A stretch of DNA of 64,000 nucleotides from Synaphobranchus kaupii (Eukaryota > Chordata > Actinopteri > Anguilliformes > Synaphobranchidae): assembly GCA_029718625.1 (NCBI GenBank), contig JAINUF010000028.1:263492-327491 (forward strand), given 5' to 3'. Under the pieces are notes generated by a model. It made no database searches and was not told the origin of the DNA. It saw nothing but the letters and a program-made list of their open reading frames with translations. The position numbers were made by a program, and so were the translations under genes. Positions 10,130-33,800 of this stretch are shown here, piece after piece. Each line of letters begins with the position of its first letter. Position 1 is the first letter of the stretch.

Positions 10130-11675
10130 TTAGCCATTTTATGTGCACTTATGTTGTGTACTTTGGTTAGTTAGCGAGGGTAATCCAAGTGTAAATATCA
10201 CAATAACATTACTACTAGTCTTTACTCATCATTAGACCTTTTTCATTTTATTTACTGAATATTTTTCCTGTTAGTTGTATCATTTTAGTTTTATATCTGT
10301 ACTGGCAGAAGTGTTGGATATATTTGATGTATTTTTAAAACCATATTTTTTCTTAATCAGTTTAGTTTCCCGTTCATTAGAAAATACATAGCATGAAATT
10401 TCAAATGAACTCAATTCATAGTTTGTGTAGTTTGCGGTTTCAAAACATAAAATAAAAAATAGATATATAGAATATACAGATTTGTATGTAAATACAATGA
10501 TAGATTCATTGTTACTTATGATATTAAGTTGTTGTTGCTATGGCAACAAAACTACAACATGGCTACCTTTATATACCTTAATTGTGAATTTTTTTCACAT
10601 GTAAATTGAAATAATGTGCAACATTAACTTATTCAAAAAAAGAAAAAAAAGAATGAGTAGATAGACTGTCTTGAATAAACAGATTATTGAATATTTTGTA
10701 AGAAAAAAGCAAAGAAGAAAAAAACTTTCAAATCCAAAAGCCCTAATTAAGGGAGATCAGGTGTGTTTTTATTTTATTGGGGTTTTTTTTTGGGGGGGGG
10801 GGGGGGGGGGGGGGGTGTTCTGTGACTCCAGGTTTCTGTGACCTGGAGCTAAAGACTGGATTGTTCTGTCTTGGCTTATAAAGCCATCAGTGGGACCTTT
10901 AGGGGAGAAGGAAACTTGTTTTTTTTCCCTAAAATTTTATTTTTATTTATTGTCACTTAACAGAGAAGTGCAAGTTATTATCACAAAGCATACTTAAATG
11001 TGGTATGCTAGAAAATCACTGTTTAATTTTGGATTAGCATCTTGCGCTGCTTCCAGAGTTGATGCAAGTACTACATGGACCCTCCTCCCTTAGTTTCCCT
11101 CTCCCCTCACCCCACTGGAGCTACGCCCTGCTGTGCTGGGGCCCATTGCCACTCACTGGAGCTGTGTACCAATGTGTCATATTCACCTTGTTTGCACTTA
11201 TGTACATACATAAATAAGTCCAGATATTCAGACCAAGTTTTGAATATTTAGAGAGAAAAAAAGAATCTATCAAAAGTACTATTGTTAATAGGGCGCATAA
11301 TGATCGTTTTAAAAGTTTGTAAGGGATGCAATTGTGGCTTTTGAGGGATTTTTTTCCTTTCATTTAAATTGTTTTAATTTGCTTTTCGTCTCATCCTTAT
11401 CTCAAAGTATGTCATTGCTCTGATGTTAAGATGGCCAGAAAAAAAAGGCTATGTTGAAAAGCTTTATAGTTTGCCATATCTTACAAAAACACACTGAATG
11501 TTTAATCCAGCTGTCTCTGATACTGAAGGGAACCGCAGTGCTCTTTGACATAAATTCACAGTCATTGTTTTACTAATAATTTAATATTATTAATTAATCT
11601 ATTTAATAATAAATCAATCCTAAAGCCCATAGTGTGAAATAAATAGTCATATTTTGTGTCTTTGCCCCATCACAG
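10130..11675. other. Non-coding stretch, no gene seen
   Basis: AT-rich DNA with a G-run at 10,792-10,816. No splice-bounded open frame or transposon is recognised before the candidate exon at 11,676. Confidence 0.5.
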
Positions 11676-11761
11676 AAGTGAGTGTGGTGTCTGTTGCAAA
11701 CGACAGCCTCTCATTGGAAGAGGTTGGGTTCAAAGACAAAGATTCCACCACTGACAGTTAG
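11676..11761 (+). CDS. Candidate alternative terminal exon of the MBNL gene
   Basis: TTTGCCCCATCACAG at 11,661-11,675 is a fair acceptor. Entering in phase 1, the phase in which the 2288-2488 exon ends, the frame gives 28 codons including VSVVSVANDSLSLEEVGF and ends ...DKDSTTDS then TAG at 11,759-11,761. The acidic, Ser-rich peptide looks protein-like, and possible poly-A signals follow (AATAAA near 12,321; TAATAAAGC near 13,368). It does not match an MBNL tail known to me, so it could belong to another gene or be chance. Confidence 0.35.
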
Positions 11762-13502
11762 TCTTTCTGCTATTCGGAGGGCACAGCTACACATTGCAAC
11801 TTTTGTGCGTCTTTAAGACCGTTATAATCCTCCATTTTACGGAATTCAATTCAATTTTATTTGTATAGCGCTTTTTACAAAGAACTTTCACAAAGACACT
11901 TTACAGATAAAGGAAGAAATACATTTACACAGAATACATTGGAAGAAATACATTGTCACATATACTTGCTAGTTTCACTCATTTTTTAAGTTGAGCGCAT
12001 ATTTAAATAACTAAGGCAATAGCTATGCACTCTTTAAAAGGCTTGTTTCGGCAATGACATTAGAACTGATAAGCCATACCCAGGTTTCTCAGGTATTCAT
12101 TCCATTGAAGGGTCAGTCTAACCTGCACTGCCCTCTGCAGGCTGCCTAAGGAATTCAGATGACAGTTGGAAAGTATCGGAAAACCCAAGGAACTGAATAT
12201 AATTTGGTAGATTGTTAGGTTTTGTTTTATTTTTAAAAGTGCAGATCAGTCTCAATCTCCAGAAATCTTCAACTGAATTCATACAGGAAAGACAACAGCT
12301 CATTTGTTTTACAAAAACACAATAAATAACAGATAAGGAAGCCTCTGTGCGATATTGTACATTTAATGTGCTTTGATAGCGTTGGAAGCCAATAATTTTG
12401 TTGCCATGGCACTTGTGTCCTAGCAGTGGGGAAGAGGTTGAGTCTTAAAGGGTTGCAATGGGTAGATGCATCCCTGGGCCATGTGATTGGCCAACAGCCT
12501 TTGGGCAGTTTACAACACCAAAGACTGAAATTCTAATACTTATCTGCACAGAAAACACATCCATGGGAGACTGAAAGGCCTGCAGTGTTTTTGAGTACAC
12601 ACATTAGAAATGCATCTACTCTCCTCTCAATGCTTATATGTCCACTGTGGAGCTAGACAAGAAATGTACTGTTGAAACTGTTGTGTATGGAGCTGCCGAA
12701 CTCCATACTGTTGTGCCTACATATTCACTGTGGTGAGAATGACAGATTCATTCTCTCACTGTTAATTGTGACTGCTTGTTGTGACCCTTTAATACAAACC
12801 GAATTCAGTCTTTCATGAGTAGATGTGGAGGGAGGGCTGATGGTTTCCGACTGAATAAGAGTTGCGTTAGAAAATGTTTGAGATAGCGATGTTAAAAGCA
12901 AAAACCTGACTGTCAAGATACCCTTTAACATGGAGCCGTATGATGTGTTAGCTTGAACTGTGCATCCAGGGTTGTTGCACTGCTGTTGGTTCTCCTTCAG
13001 AGCTTCGCCAGAAACTCGGTATCCTGGTTCAAGTTTGCAGCTTGAATACATGTTCATGATTGTACTGGAAAGTGCCTCGTCAGGAGTGTTGTCTGCCCAG
13101 TGTTTATAAGCATAATTCAGAAATGAGACTGTCCAGATTGTCTCAAAGCCATATCAACTAGACTCATTTCTCCTCCACTGCAGGACAAGAAAAAAAATGC
13201 TCTATTTACTTCTTTGGGTAATAGTTTCATTGCTTACTCTCTTTCTATTAGCTTGTTAGTGCTTGTACGTGCTTTAGAACTGTGCTTAATTCTAATCTCT
13301 TTTGGTATATATAAATATATAAATATGAATATATAAAATATATTACTTCTGTTATTTTTTGACCTTTTAATAAAGCACTTAAATACAGAGGGCGTTTCTG
13401 AGTTTTTATTGTTGGTTTTGAGGCCTTTGAGAATGAACAGGATTGGGAAAAAAAAAAAACTATATCCACATAGTATTCATAACAACAGCATTCGAGGGGA
13501 AG
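11762..13502. other. Possible 3' UTR / convergent intergenic DNA
   Basis: No open frame of interest. A short fish dispersed repeat (CAATTTTATTTGTATAGCGC) lies at 11,845-11,905. AATAAA-type signals near 12,321 and 13,368 are candidate ends for the plus-strand gene, facing the 3' end of fam199x. Confidence 0.4.
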
Positions 13503-13612
13503 AAAGCAGAATTTGTCTGATCCTGCAACTAATGAATTACTTTTTGATTGAAAACAAATTAAATTTAAAACGAATTAAATAATTAGTTGCAGGATCAGAA
13601 AAGTTCTGCTTT
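13503..13612. mobile_element. Small palindromic MITE-like repeat
   Basis: GCAGAATTTGTCTGATCCTG at the left is the near inverted complement of CAGGATCAGAAAAGTTCTGC at the right, with inner ACTAAT/ATTAGT also paired. About 110 bases in all, forming one hairpin. Confidence 0.75.
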
Positions 13613-15030
13613 AAGATGTATGGGGATGGAACTCTTTGTTAAAGGAAAGGGTAAATGGTGCAATAACTGTTTTACAAGCATGCCTAGTGTTTAGTGTGAA
13701 GGAAATAACTAAATGGAGAGAGGGACAAAAGGAGTGTGGTAGTTGCATTGTTCCTGGCTATCTGATGATTATAAAATAAGACACAAGTAATCACTGTAAA
13801 AACAAAAGAATAGTTGAATAACATATTTACACCTTTTCAAGTAGTTTCACAAACTTTCGTAAACATAACGGTAATACTTTTTGTCCCAGGGTGGACGTTA
13901 CTGAAAATTCTCCAGGTAAAGTGTTGAATACATGGTAGGGCCCCACTGTGGCACTATTGAGGTGGAAAACTGATCAAAGAAATGCATTTAAACAGGTGCG
14001 GATGTTTTTGAAAAGGTGACGTGGGACTGATGTCAAGTCAGCCATCAGCTTACAGGTGCGGTCACTTTAAAAACAGAAATATATTTGATCCATTTTTATT
14101 TTTATTGTGCACCAATATAAAAAGTAAACCATATTACAGAGACTGGGTTAAAGGGCAAATATACAAATGTATGAATTAAGTTGGGGGGGGAAAAACAAAA
14201 ACAAAAGCAGTCCAGAATATTTCATCACTGGGGTCATTGGAAAAAGGGTAAATGCTGAAGATGTACAAGTCAGAATATATACAGAGAATAATGTACACAC
14301 TGACAGAGGTAAAGGTAATCTTGATTACTCAATGCAATACCTCCAAGCACTGCAATCTGATCACAATCATAATTTTGTTACTCTTCTCTCAAAGTTTGGT
14401 TTATTTTAAAATTTGGTTTCATTCCTAAACCTCAGAGTAATGATGTAATAGTCTATGACAGCAACCCCCCCCCCCATTTTTCATAGACCTAAGCTCCTAT
14501 TTTACATGAATGTTCATTTAATTATATCGTACTGCATTTAATTTACCTTTATGTACTGCAAAAGTGCAGTACTATATTGCACAATACGTACCTAACTTAG
14601 GAATTTAACACAAAACACCAGATTCAACAAATTGAATCAAGGCCTATGTACAAAGTCATACATGGAATATGTTAGTACAATCATTTAAATAAAGCTAAAA
14701 TAACTTTAAGCCATTTGTCCTGTAGTTGCAGATTCATTCATTTTTCAGCTTTATAGGAATTGCCATTAAACTATTGAAAAGTAGCCTGAATCGAAATGAA
14801 CATAAATGATCCTCAATCCAGAAACCTTACTTAACCCACGATATTCATAAAAGATGATATTAGTGTATACTAGTAAAATTATTTTCATGACTACCATGTC
14901 TGATCTGGCATACATTGCATAAAGTATTTGATTTAACATTTAGATGACTGAAATCAGCGACTAGAATAAATGCTACACTTAAATCAGACTGTGTGTGTTT
15001 GTGTGTATAATTATACATACATATGTATAT
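13613..15030. other. Non-coding stretch, no gene seen
   Basis: AT-rich DNA without a recognised repeat or splice-bounded frame. It may include distal 3' UTR of fam199x (minus strand) but no signal fixes that. Confidence 0.45.
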
Positions 15031-15031
15031 A

Positions 15032-15583
15032 CAGAAAGGTGACAAATTAAAGGAAAAACCCCTACAGTTAGGGTGGCTCTGTTATGCTGTGGGGGGAATT
15101 TTCCTGGCATGGTTTGGGTCCACTTGTACCCTTAAAGGGTTACTGCAAATCAATACAAAATGTGTGTTGTAATCAGAGTGATCACCTTTATTCTCTGATG
15201 AAACATTTCTATCCTGATGGGAGTGGTCTCTTCCAGGATGCCAATGCCCCCATCCACAGGGCACAAGGGGTCACTGAATGGTTTGATGTGTATAAACATT
15301 ATGTGAATCATATGCTATCATATGCAGTCACCAGATCTCAACCCAATTGAACACTATGGGAGATTTTGGACTTAACTGTTAGACAGCGCTCTCCACCACT
15401 ATCATCAAAACACCAAATGAGGGAACACCTTTCGGAAAAATGTTGTTCCATCCCTCCAGTAGAAGTCCAGAGACTAGAATCTGTGCTAGACAAGAGGTAG
15501 AATCGAGTAGAATTTGTGGTGGCCCAACACCTTACTAAGACACTTTATGTTGGTTTTTTCCTTTAATTTGTCACCCGTCTTTA
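15032..15583 (+). mobile_element. Internally deleted Tc1/mariner element
   Basis: Inverted ends AAGGTGACAAATTAAAGGAA (left) and TTTTCCTTTAATTTGTCACC (right) enclose about 0.55 kb. Plus-strand codons at 15,084-15,349 retain part of the DDE transposase catalytic domain (FQDANAPIHRAQG is the characteristic second-aspartate motif). The N-terminal DNA-binding part and the last acidic residue region are missing or frame-broken, so it is non-autonomous. Confidence 0.85.
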
Positions 15584-15593
15584 TATAATGCAC

Positions 15594-15932
15594 TCCAAAC
15601 GTCCTAGGACAGTGATACAATTTTTGTTGTTTTGGCTCTGTACTCCAGCACATTGGATTTGAAATGGAACAGTGACTATGAGGTTAAAGTGCAGACTTTC
15701 AGCTTTAATTTGAGGGTTTTTACATCCATATTGGGTGAAACGTGTAGCAATTGTAGCTATTTTTACAGTTTACAGCTATTTTTCAGTCCCCCCCCCTCCC
15801 AATTTAGGGCTAAAGTAACAATTTACTTCAATTAAAGGTTGGATTTTCCTCGTTTTTTCCCAATGTGACATTAAGCCAATTCACCCTTTTTACTCATTTT
15901 TACCAGGGGTGCCAATAATAGTGGAGGGCACT
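15594..15932. mobile_element. Two more Tc1 terminal-repeat fragments
   Basis: 15,594-15,792 is the left end of the CAGTGCRGTCC-type family, with TTTGTTGTTTTGGCTCTGTA recognisable. 15,836-15,932 is a different end that reads on the minus strand as CAGTGCCCTCCACTATTATT then GGCACCCCTGG. An AT microsatellite (about 15,950-15,983) follows. Neither has its partner end. Confidence 0.75.
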
Positions 15933-15939
15933 GTATATA

Positions 15940-15986
<47 letters not shown>

Positions 15987-15989
15987 CAC

Positions 15990-17569
15990 ACACAGAGGAG
16001 AAATACATTGAAAAATAAATGTTAGAAAATGCAGACCTATTTACAGTGATAATTTCAATGAAAAGAAAGGGAACATCATTCTCCTTTACTGGAACCTGTA
16101 CAATGAAAAAATAAACTGTCACCTTTCATAACTCTAAAAGCAACGGTGAGACGTTGAGGACTTTCATAACTCTAAAAGCAATGGTGAGACGTTGAAGACT
16201 TTTTAGAGGGCTCATTTCTGTAGTAATGACTGAGGTTTCATGAACCCCATAATAGGCGGAGCTACAGTGACCTGTTAGTTTTGTAATGCAGTATATTTTT
16301 CTCATTACAGCAGAGTAAACCCGGAGCTCCACCCTTTTGGTTTCATTAAGCTTCAGTCTCTTATCACCACCTTTAATAATAATAGGTTGTAAATGACTAA
16401 AATACTGAATACAGGGTACTTAAAACTATATTAATCTTGAAATTCAATGACATGTCCAACACTACAACAACCAATGAAACATAAAATCTGTTGTTGAAAG
16501 TCTACACTGGACTTTTTTTTTTACAACCTGATTTCAATATAGAATGTAAAATCCTTAACTACACATAGAAATTATTACACCGTTTGCGTTTTCAGATAAT
16601 CCCAAGAAAAAAAATAGAAATTTGTTACTTATGGTACAGCAATGTTTCTCTCTATTTTGGTACGAAATATGGACTGTAAATACTTGTATGCTAATGTACA
16701 GCAAATATAATTAGTAGTGGTTATTTAAAGAGCATAATATATTTCCACAGTACACTGTACAACCAGACAAAACTACAAGTGCACTGTAGTCAGAAAAAAA
16801 CATCTTCACAATGTAAAACGCACTTGTTTTCATGACATTTGACTTGGGGGGGGGGGGGGGGGGGGGGCGGGGGGCGGGGGGGGGGGTCCCACAGTAACAA
16901 AAAAGACACGAGGATGAGGAGGGAAGAAATACATGAAGAAAAAGAAAATAAGTATAATTTTATGGCAATAATGACAGCACATTTAGATAACCATTTTGCT
17001 TCTACTTCACGGTACAAAATAAGAGAGCAGATATAACATTTACAATATCATTTTAATGGATGTTCCATTTTGTAATCATTGATCCACCGTGGATTCAAAG
17101 GTCCCCATTTTACTCCCCCCCTCAGACACCAGGTTCAGTGTTCCCTCTACGACTTCAATGGAGCCACACAGATATAGCCAATATAGATATGCAAAGCCTC
17201 CATTGCCCTGGCATGTCATGGACTAGCCTGTTGAGTAAGTATTGTACATCGTGTTAATGATGATATGCTAATCTAACATCGGTATTTTGTAGTAGTGTCA
17301 GATTGTTCAAAATAAGCACATAAAGGAAAGTAAATGCCTTCAAACTGGTGAATAAGCGCTTTATTTTGATCCAAAAATGAAGGTGCTTTAGTCTCTAATT
17401 CTAGGCATTTAATGTACCTCACTTTCAGGCGTGGGTCACATGGGATGCTTCATAAAGCGTGCCACAATGTTTTTTTTTGTTTTTCTTAAATATTCATTTT
17501 GAATTTGGCAACACCATATTGTTTGGGTGAACCCCAGGCATAGAAGGAACACTGAGACATTCACTCCTG
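15990..17569 (-). other. Likely 3' UTR and downstream region of fam199x
   Basis: No coding frame. Read on the minus strand, an AATAAA signal occurs at 17,365-17,360, about 200 bases after the stop codon. A tandem 41-bp duplication lies at 16,133-16,208 and a nearly pure 40-base G run (C in the mRNA sense) at 16,847-16,887. Confidence 0.4.
16133..16208. repeat. Tandem duplication, 41-bp unit x 2
   Basis: CTTTCATAACTCTAAAAGCA plus ACGGTGAGACGTTGAGGA is repeated once with two substitutions. Confidence 0.9.
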
Positions 17570-28982
<11,413 letters not shown>

Positions 28983-29990
28983 CTTCCTTCTTCTTCTTCG
29001 GTTTTAATGGCGTATCAGCGGCCTCCATTCACTGAGTATTACCGCCACCTACTGGAGGTCTGTTTTAATCAGTCCAGTCAGTAATGAGAGTATACAGTAT
29101 ATGTTTGATTATCATGCTTCCAGATGGATGAATGAAAACTGATTTAAGGTCCATGTTACTAATTGCTTCTTTTTTCAGTTCTTCATATAATCCTACAAAT
29201 ATTGCATGCAGTTGAAAAGTACATGTCAGTACATTCTCTCTCATAACAGGTGTCACATTGTCCAGTTGGGCGTTTTGTAATTAGCTGTAATGATGAATTT
29301 AACTTTGTATGACCAAGTCTTCATCTACTTACTATACATTCTTATGTCCTGTTTATTCCTAATGTTCTGATAACTCCCACTGTCTTTTGAATTTTATATA
29401 AGTGTCTACCTTTTGTATCTCTCTTGCCACTGTTCCTTAATTTCTTAAACACTGTTTCATTAATATTTTTGCCTCTGCTTTACAAATAGGCTTAATTTCT
29501 AGATGTATATTCTCCCATTTAAAGTTCCCTTAGCAAACCTGTCAACACTCTTATTTCCCTAAACCTACACATGAGCCGGGATCCACAAAAACTGACATCA
29601 ATACCCAGTTTGTTTATTCTAAACAATGTTTGCAATATTTCATATAATATAATACTAGATGAAAAAGATTTTATACTCATCAGCGATGCACTTGAATCTG
29701 AACAAATTACCTGTCTTACTGGCTGTACTTTCTCTATCCAAGCAGTGCAAGACAAATTGCCATAATTTCTGCTGTATATGCAACATGATCTGAAATTGTT
29801 TTACCCACCCTAATATCTCATTCAGGCACATAGAACGCACACTCTGTCCGACCTGTAATAGGGTATTTTGACCCATCGTTATGTATTGGAATATATTTAT
29901 ATTATATTTACTTTTCAAAACATTTTCTACTAAATCAGCACTGTTTGCTCTTTCTATTGGCACGTTCTCTTTCTCCAGGATGCTCAAGTA
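28983..29990 (-). mobile_element. I-clade (RNase-H-bearing) LINE, 3' fragment
   Basis: On the minus strand, broken frames at 29,987-29,655 and 29,755-29,519 resemble the C-terminal RNase H domain of I/Nimb-type LINEs (ILYEILQTLFRINKLGIDVS). The 3' end carries CCAGTAGGTGGCGGTAATAC and CCATTAAAACCGAAGAAG, the characteristic GAA-tailed terminus of this fish LINE. It is 5'-truncated and multiply frameshifted. It sits between fam199x and commd5. Confidence 0.75.
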
Positions 29991-30877
29991 TCGTCTTCAC
30001 AACGCAACGAGCTGATGAGCATGTAGAGAATGGTGATTGCAGCCCCCCCTAGTGTGATGGAGGTTACATGTCGTCGGTATCCTAAAAAAAACTCGTAGGC
30101 TATGTTCATGATTTGTCATTTTGTGCTCATCCTCATTTTCTGTAAAATATAAAATCAAAAACCAATAAACCATATGTAACAAAACCATTATGTTTACTCA
30201 CATGTGCTTAATAATGTTTACGTTGTATTTTGTATGACATTGGTTTATATATAATTTTATTAAATAGGCCTAGTATTGTATTGGCCATTGTTTGGCTTAT
30301 CGTCACCTGAGTAAAAAGATTCCAGATGTATGTCATATTAAAATTCAGCCAGGATTAGTAATATCCTAATTTTCATCCAAAAAGAATAAGAAAACTGATT
30401 AGGCTGGTGAATGAAGCAGCGTTGCGTTACCAGTAGTTTCCTCTAGGTGGCAGCATCGCCGTATGCTCGTCACCGTCTCCCTACCATAGATCAACTATTT
30501 TTCATAGCAACAGCTGCATTGGTATTTTCCAGTGTAGATGGTTAACGTTCGCTAGTAAAAGTCTTATATTTGAAGCACTGATGAGCGGATATATCGCATA
30601 AGATAGACTAATAGTTTGGGTTTGAGACAACTTTGAGTTAACTGTTAAGGCTGAAAATGCGATAATTTTAGCTCGCTAAACAAGTTACTTGACATAATTG
30701 GTGACGTTATTATCTTGATATGCGTGGTCTAAATACCTGAATATTTTGTAACATTAGCTATAACTTAACTATTGCAGTGGTCTGGTTGTAGCTAGATATA
30801 GTAAAACAATAAAATAAAAAATACATTTGGTCTCTGCTAACGGCAACACAGTCGTTGCATGTAACGTTACTGGAGTG
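29991..30877 (+). promoter_or_regulatory. Upstream region of commd5
   Basis: No gene or known repeat. The commd5 start is at 30,878; in-frame codons run back to about 30,827 without an ATG. A CACAG at 30,846-30,850 could be the acceptor of a 5' non-coding exon. Confidence 0.35.
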
Positions 30878-33800
30878 ATGGCCGACAGGACAAGTTTCTT
30901 GGGAGGAAGGATCCCCGTGGAAGTTGAAATCATGGCAAAGCACTTAAAAGATTTAGACAAAGATTTTTTCAGGAAGATACTTAAAGGTTGGTTCGTTTTA
31001 TTATGTTGCGGTTTAAATAACTGTTAAGCGTTAACTTGTCTTGCGATCTAACGCATGTCACGACGTTTTTGTATTGACGACCAAACATAACTGGCTACTT
31101 GGCTAACTAGCTAATGTTAGGTTAGCTAGATCTTAGTGACAGAAAATGCTATGCAGTGATCATAACACACACACATTTTGTAACTAAAATGCAAGCCAAT
31201 AACTTGGCTAAATCGCCACAGTTCCTTGTATAATTTAGCTAGCTAACGTTATCTCATTTTGTTTTCACTTTCAGTAGCTAAATACCTTATCTTGATTTGA
31301 CAGTAGAAAAGTTACTGTTTTAAATGTACAATTTAGAACACACTAAATATATTCCAAGTACATTTTCTGGTCAATTTTATGTGGTAGCCAGTGCAGAAAT
31401 GAATCGGCAGGCGGGATCTGAGTTGAGTCACAAGGTGTGTAAATTACCGACAGGAAGGAAAAAACACACGGCAGGATTTGGTCACAATAACTTCTATGAT
31501 AGTTGAAATGAAAATATTCGTTGATTAACTCTTTTTGAAGTCGTGGATCATTCTCGAACAACCTTTGGATAACTAATAAATTTGATAACAATAGAACTTG
31601 AGAGCGTGGAGGATAGTGTAACTTTAGCGAGCTAAACGTCTATAACGTTACACCCGCGCTGTCTTTAGGTGTACGTTTGGTCGTTGAATATCTAGTACAG
31701 CAGGGCTGTGTCCGAATCGGCACCCTTCCATACTATTGAGTGTGCTTGTTGAGTAGAGAGGACGAGAAAGTAGTTAAGTAAGCGAATTTTTCTCTAAAAA
31801 AGAACCCCCAGATGATATACGTAGTTCCGGGGTTTCGCTGAGTATATTGGGGATTCTGCAATACCAGAGCCAGGGTGCAGTTTCAGGACCCCAGTCCTAG
31901 TCCCAGGACCCTGGAGTCCTGCGCAAAGTGCGCATCATGCCCAAGAGAAACAACAAGCTAAATCTGAATCTGACGCGATATGTAACGTGAAGGTTAGCGA
32001 GAATCTGAACGCGAATAGGCTACAATCAATAACCTGGGGTGCATCCCAATAATCGAAAAATGTACTCTCACTTCCTCCACTACCATTTTGCTACCACCTC
32101 CTCTCCTCTGTGGACCCGGAAACGGATCTTTGTGTTTTAATTTAATGTTGCTGATTACATCTTAATTACGTATTAATGGTTACATATTAATGTCTCGACG
32201 CAAACCGCAATGTCAGGTACATTGTATACTGTACATGCAAGTACTTATACTCGAAACGTGCATGCAGTTTTGCATACTTCCGGGTAGGAGAGGAGTGGGA
32301 GTGGAGGAAGGGAGGTGGGGAGTGAAGAATATTGGGACACACCCAGATTGTAAGTACGCAAACATTTTTGTCGCATAAACATGACACGCAGCTTTGTTTT
32401 TAAAATGTGGTGCAGCTTCTCTGACGTTTCCATTCAATAACAACAAAAACATGGCCGCGCAAAAGGTGGAACGTCTTACGACACTTCCACAGTACGGTTG
32501 GAAAATAGTATGGAGGATATTTATTAGCATACTGCACGTTGCATAATAAACAGTACGCAGCTGCTAGTACACAGGAGACAGTATGTAGTAGATGGGCTCT
32601 GATTCGGACACAGTCCAGGGCCTCATGGCGCTTTGATCTTTGGGGAAAAATTGATTATTCAGGTGCATACAAAAACTGTGACAATGCCTACACCTGTGGT
32701 CCCCAACCCTGTTCCTGGAGATCTACCGTCCTGTAGGTTTTCAGCCAAACTCATTTCAACCCAAATTTGGTACACAAATTTGACTAATTTAACAGCTCAA
32801 CAAGATCTCTAGCTGTTGAATGAGGTGTGCTTTGTTTGGGTTGGAGTGAACACCTACAGGACGGTAGATCTCCAGGAACAGGGTTGGGGACCACTGGCCT
32901 ACACAGTGTCCGTATACCTCCGACTAGTGACATAACTATAAGTAATAGCTATGCATATTGTAAGACGGCATATACTTTCTTTAGCCGCATGTAAATGCCG
33001 TGAGCCTTCTCTCTTCAAGTGATGGATTTAACAGACTGCATTATTAATGTGTTGTGTTCTTTTTATTGATCAGTGGTGGTAAATGCTGTTGAAGGGAAGG
33101 ACTGCAGAGACTCATTGAAGTCACTTGCAGATAATGGTACCCTATCTGAAGAACAGTTAAGCCATATTATCACAGGAATACATGGGCTGCTTAAGGAAGC
33201 ATTGCGTCTCCCCACGTCTTCATTGAAACAAGAAGTAAGTAGGCTTGTTGTTTAATCTGGTTAATCATCATTATTTTATTATTTTGTATTTGATTTACTG
33301 CCACTAGTTAAGTACTTCTTAATGGCGTACCTGAAAATAGAGGTTCTGATTGGTCGTTCCCCTCTAATTTGTTTTTACAGCTGTGTTAACGCTAGTTTTG
33401 TCAATATGACTGCAATTTGCAAATAAAACTATTTCACTGATGAAGGCAACACGCAGAAACTTTTGAATCTTTCAGGCTAATCTTAAAAACATCAAGTGCA
33501 GATATCAAGAGTCTTTTGATATCCTTTTATACCCAGTCATAATAGCATCACCTGTTTACCTATGGAATGTTCCAAACAGGTGTTTTTTTAAATTCCCAGT
33601 CTTTTTTTTTCAACTTTTATGGAACGTGTTGCAGGCATCAAATTAGGAATTAGTGTATAGTTACAAAGGTCAATGAAGTTGATAAGGTAAAACATAAAAT
33701 AAAATAAAATTCTTTGTACTGTTTTCAATTAAATATATGTAAAAGAGAATTTACAAATCACTGCTTTTGGCTCTTATGTGCATTTTACATACTGTCCCAA

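Noticed and set aside
11400..11470. Peptide resembling the MBNL1 C-terminus (SKYVIALM)
   Set aside because: Only a few residues match, there is no acceptor site at the right place, and the frame continues past the expected stop.
32213..32530. 105-codon minus-strand frame in commd5 intron 1
   Set aside because: Falls across nested MITE ends with no homology.
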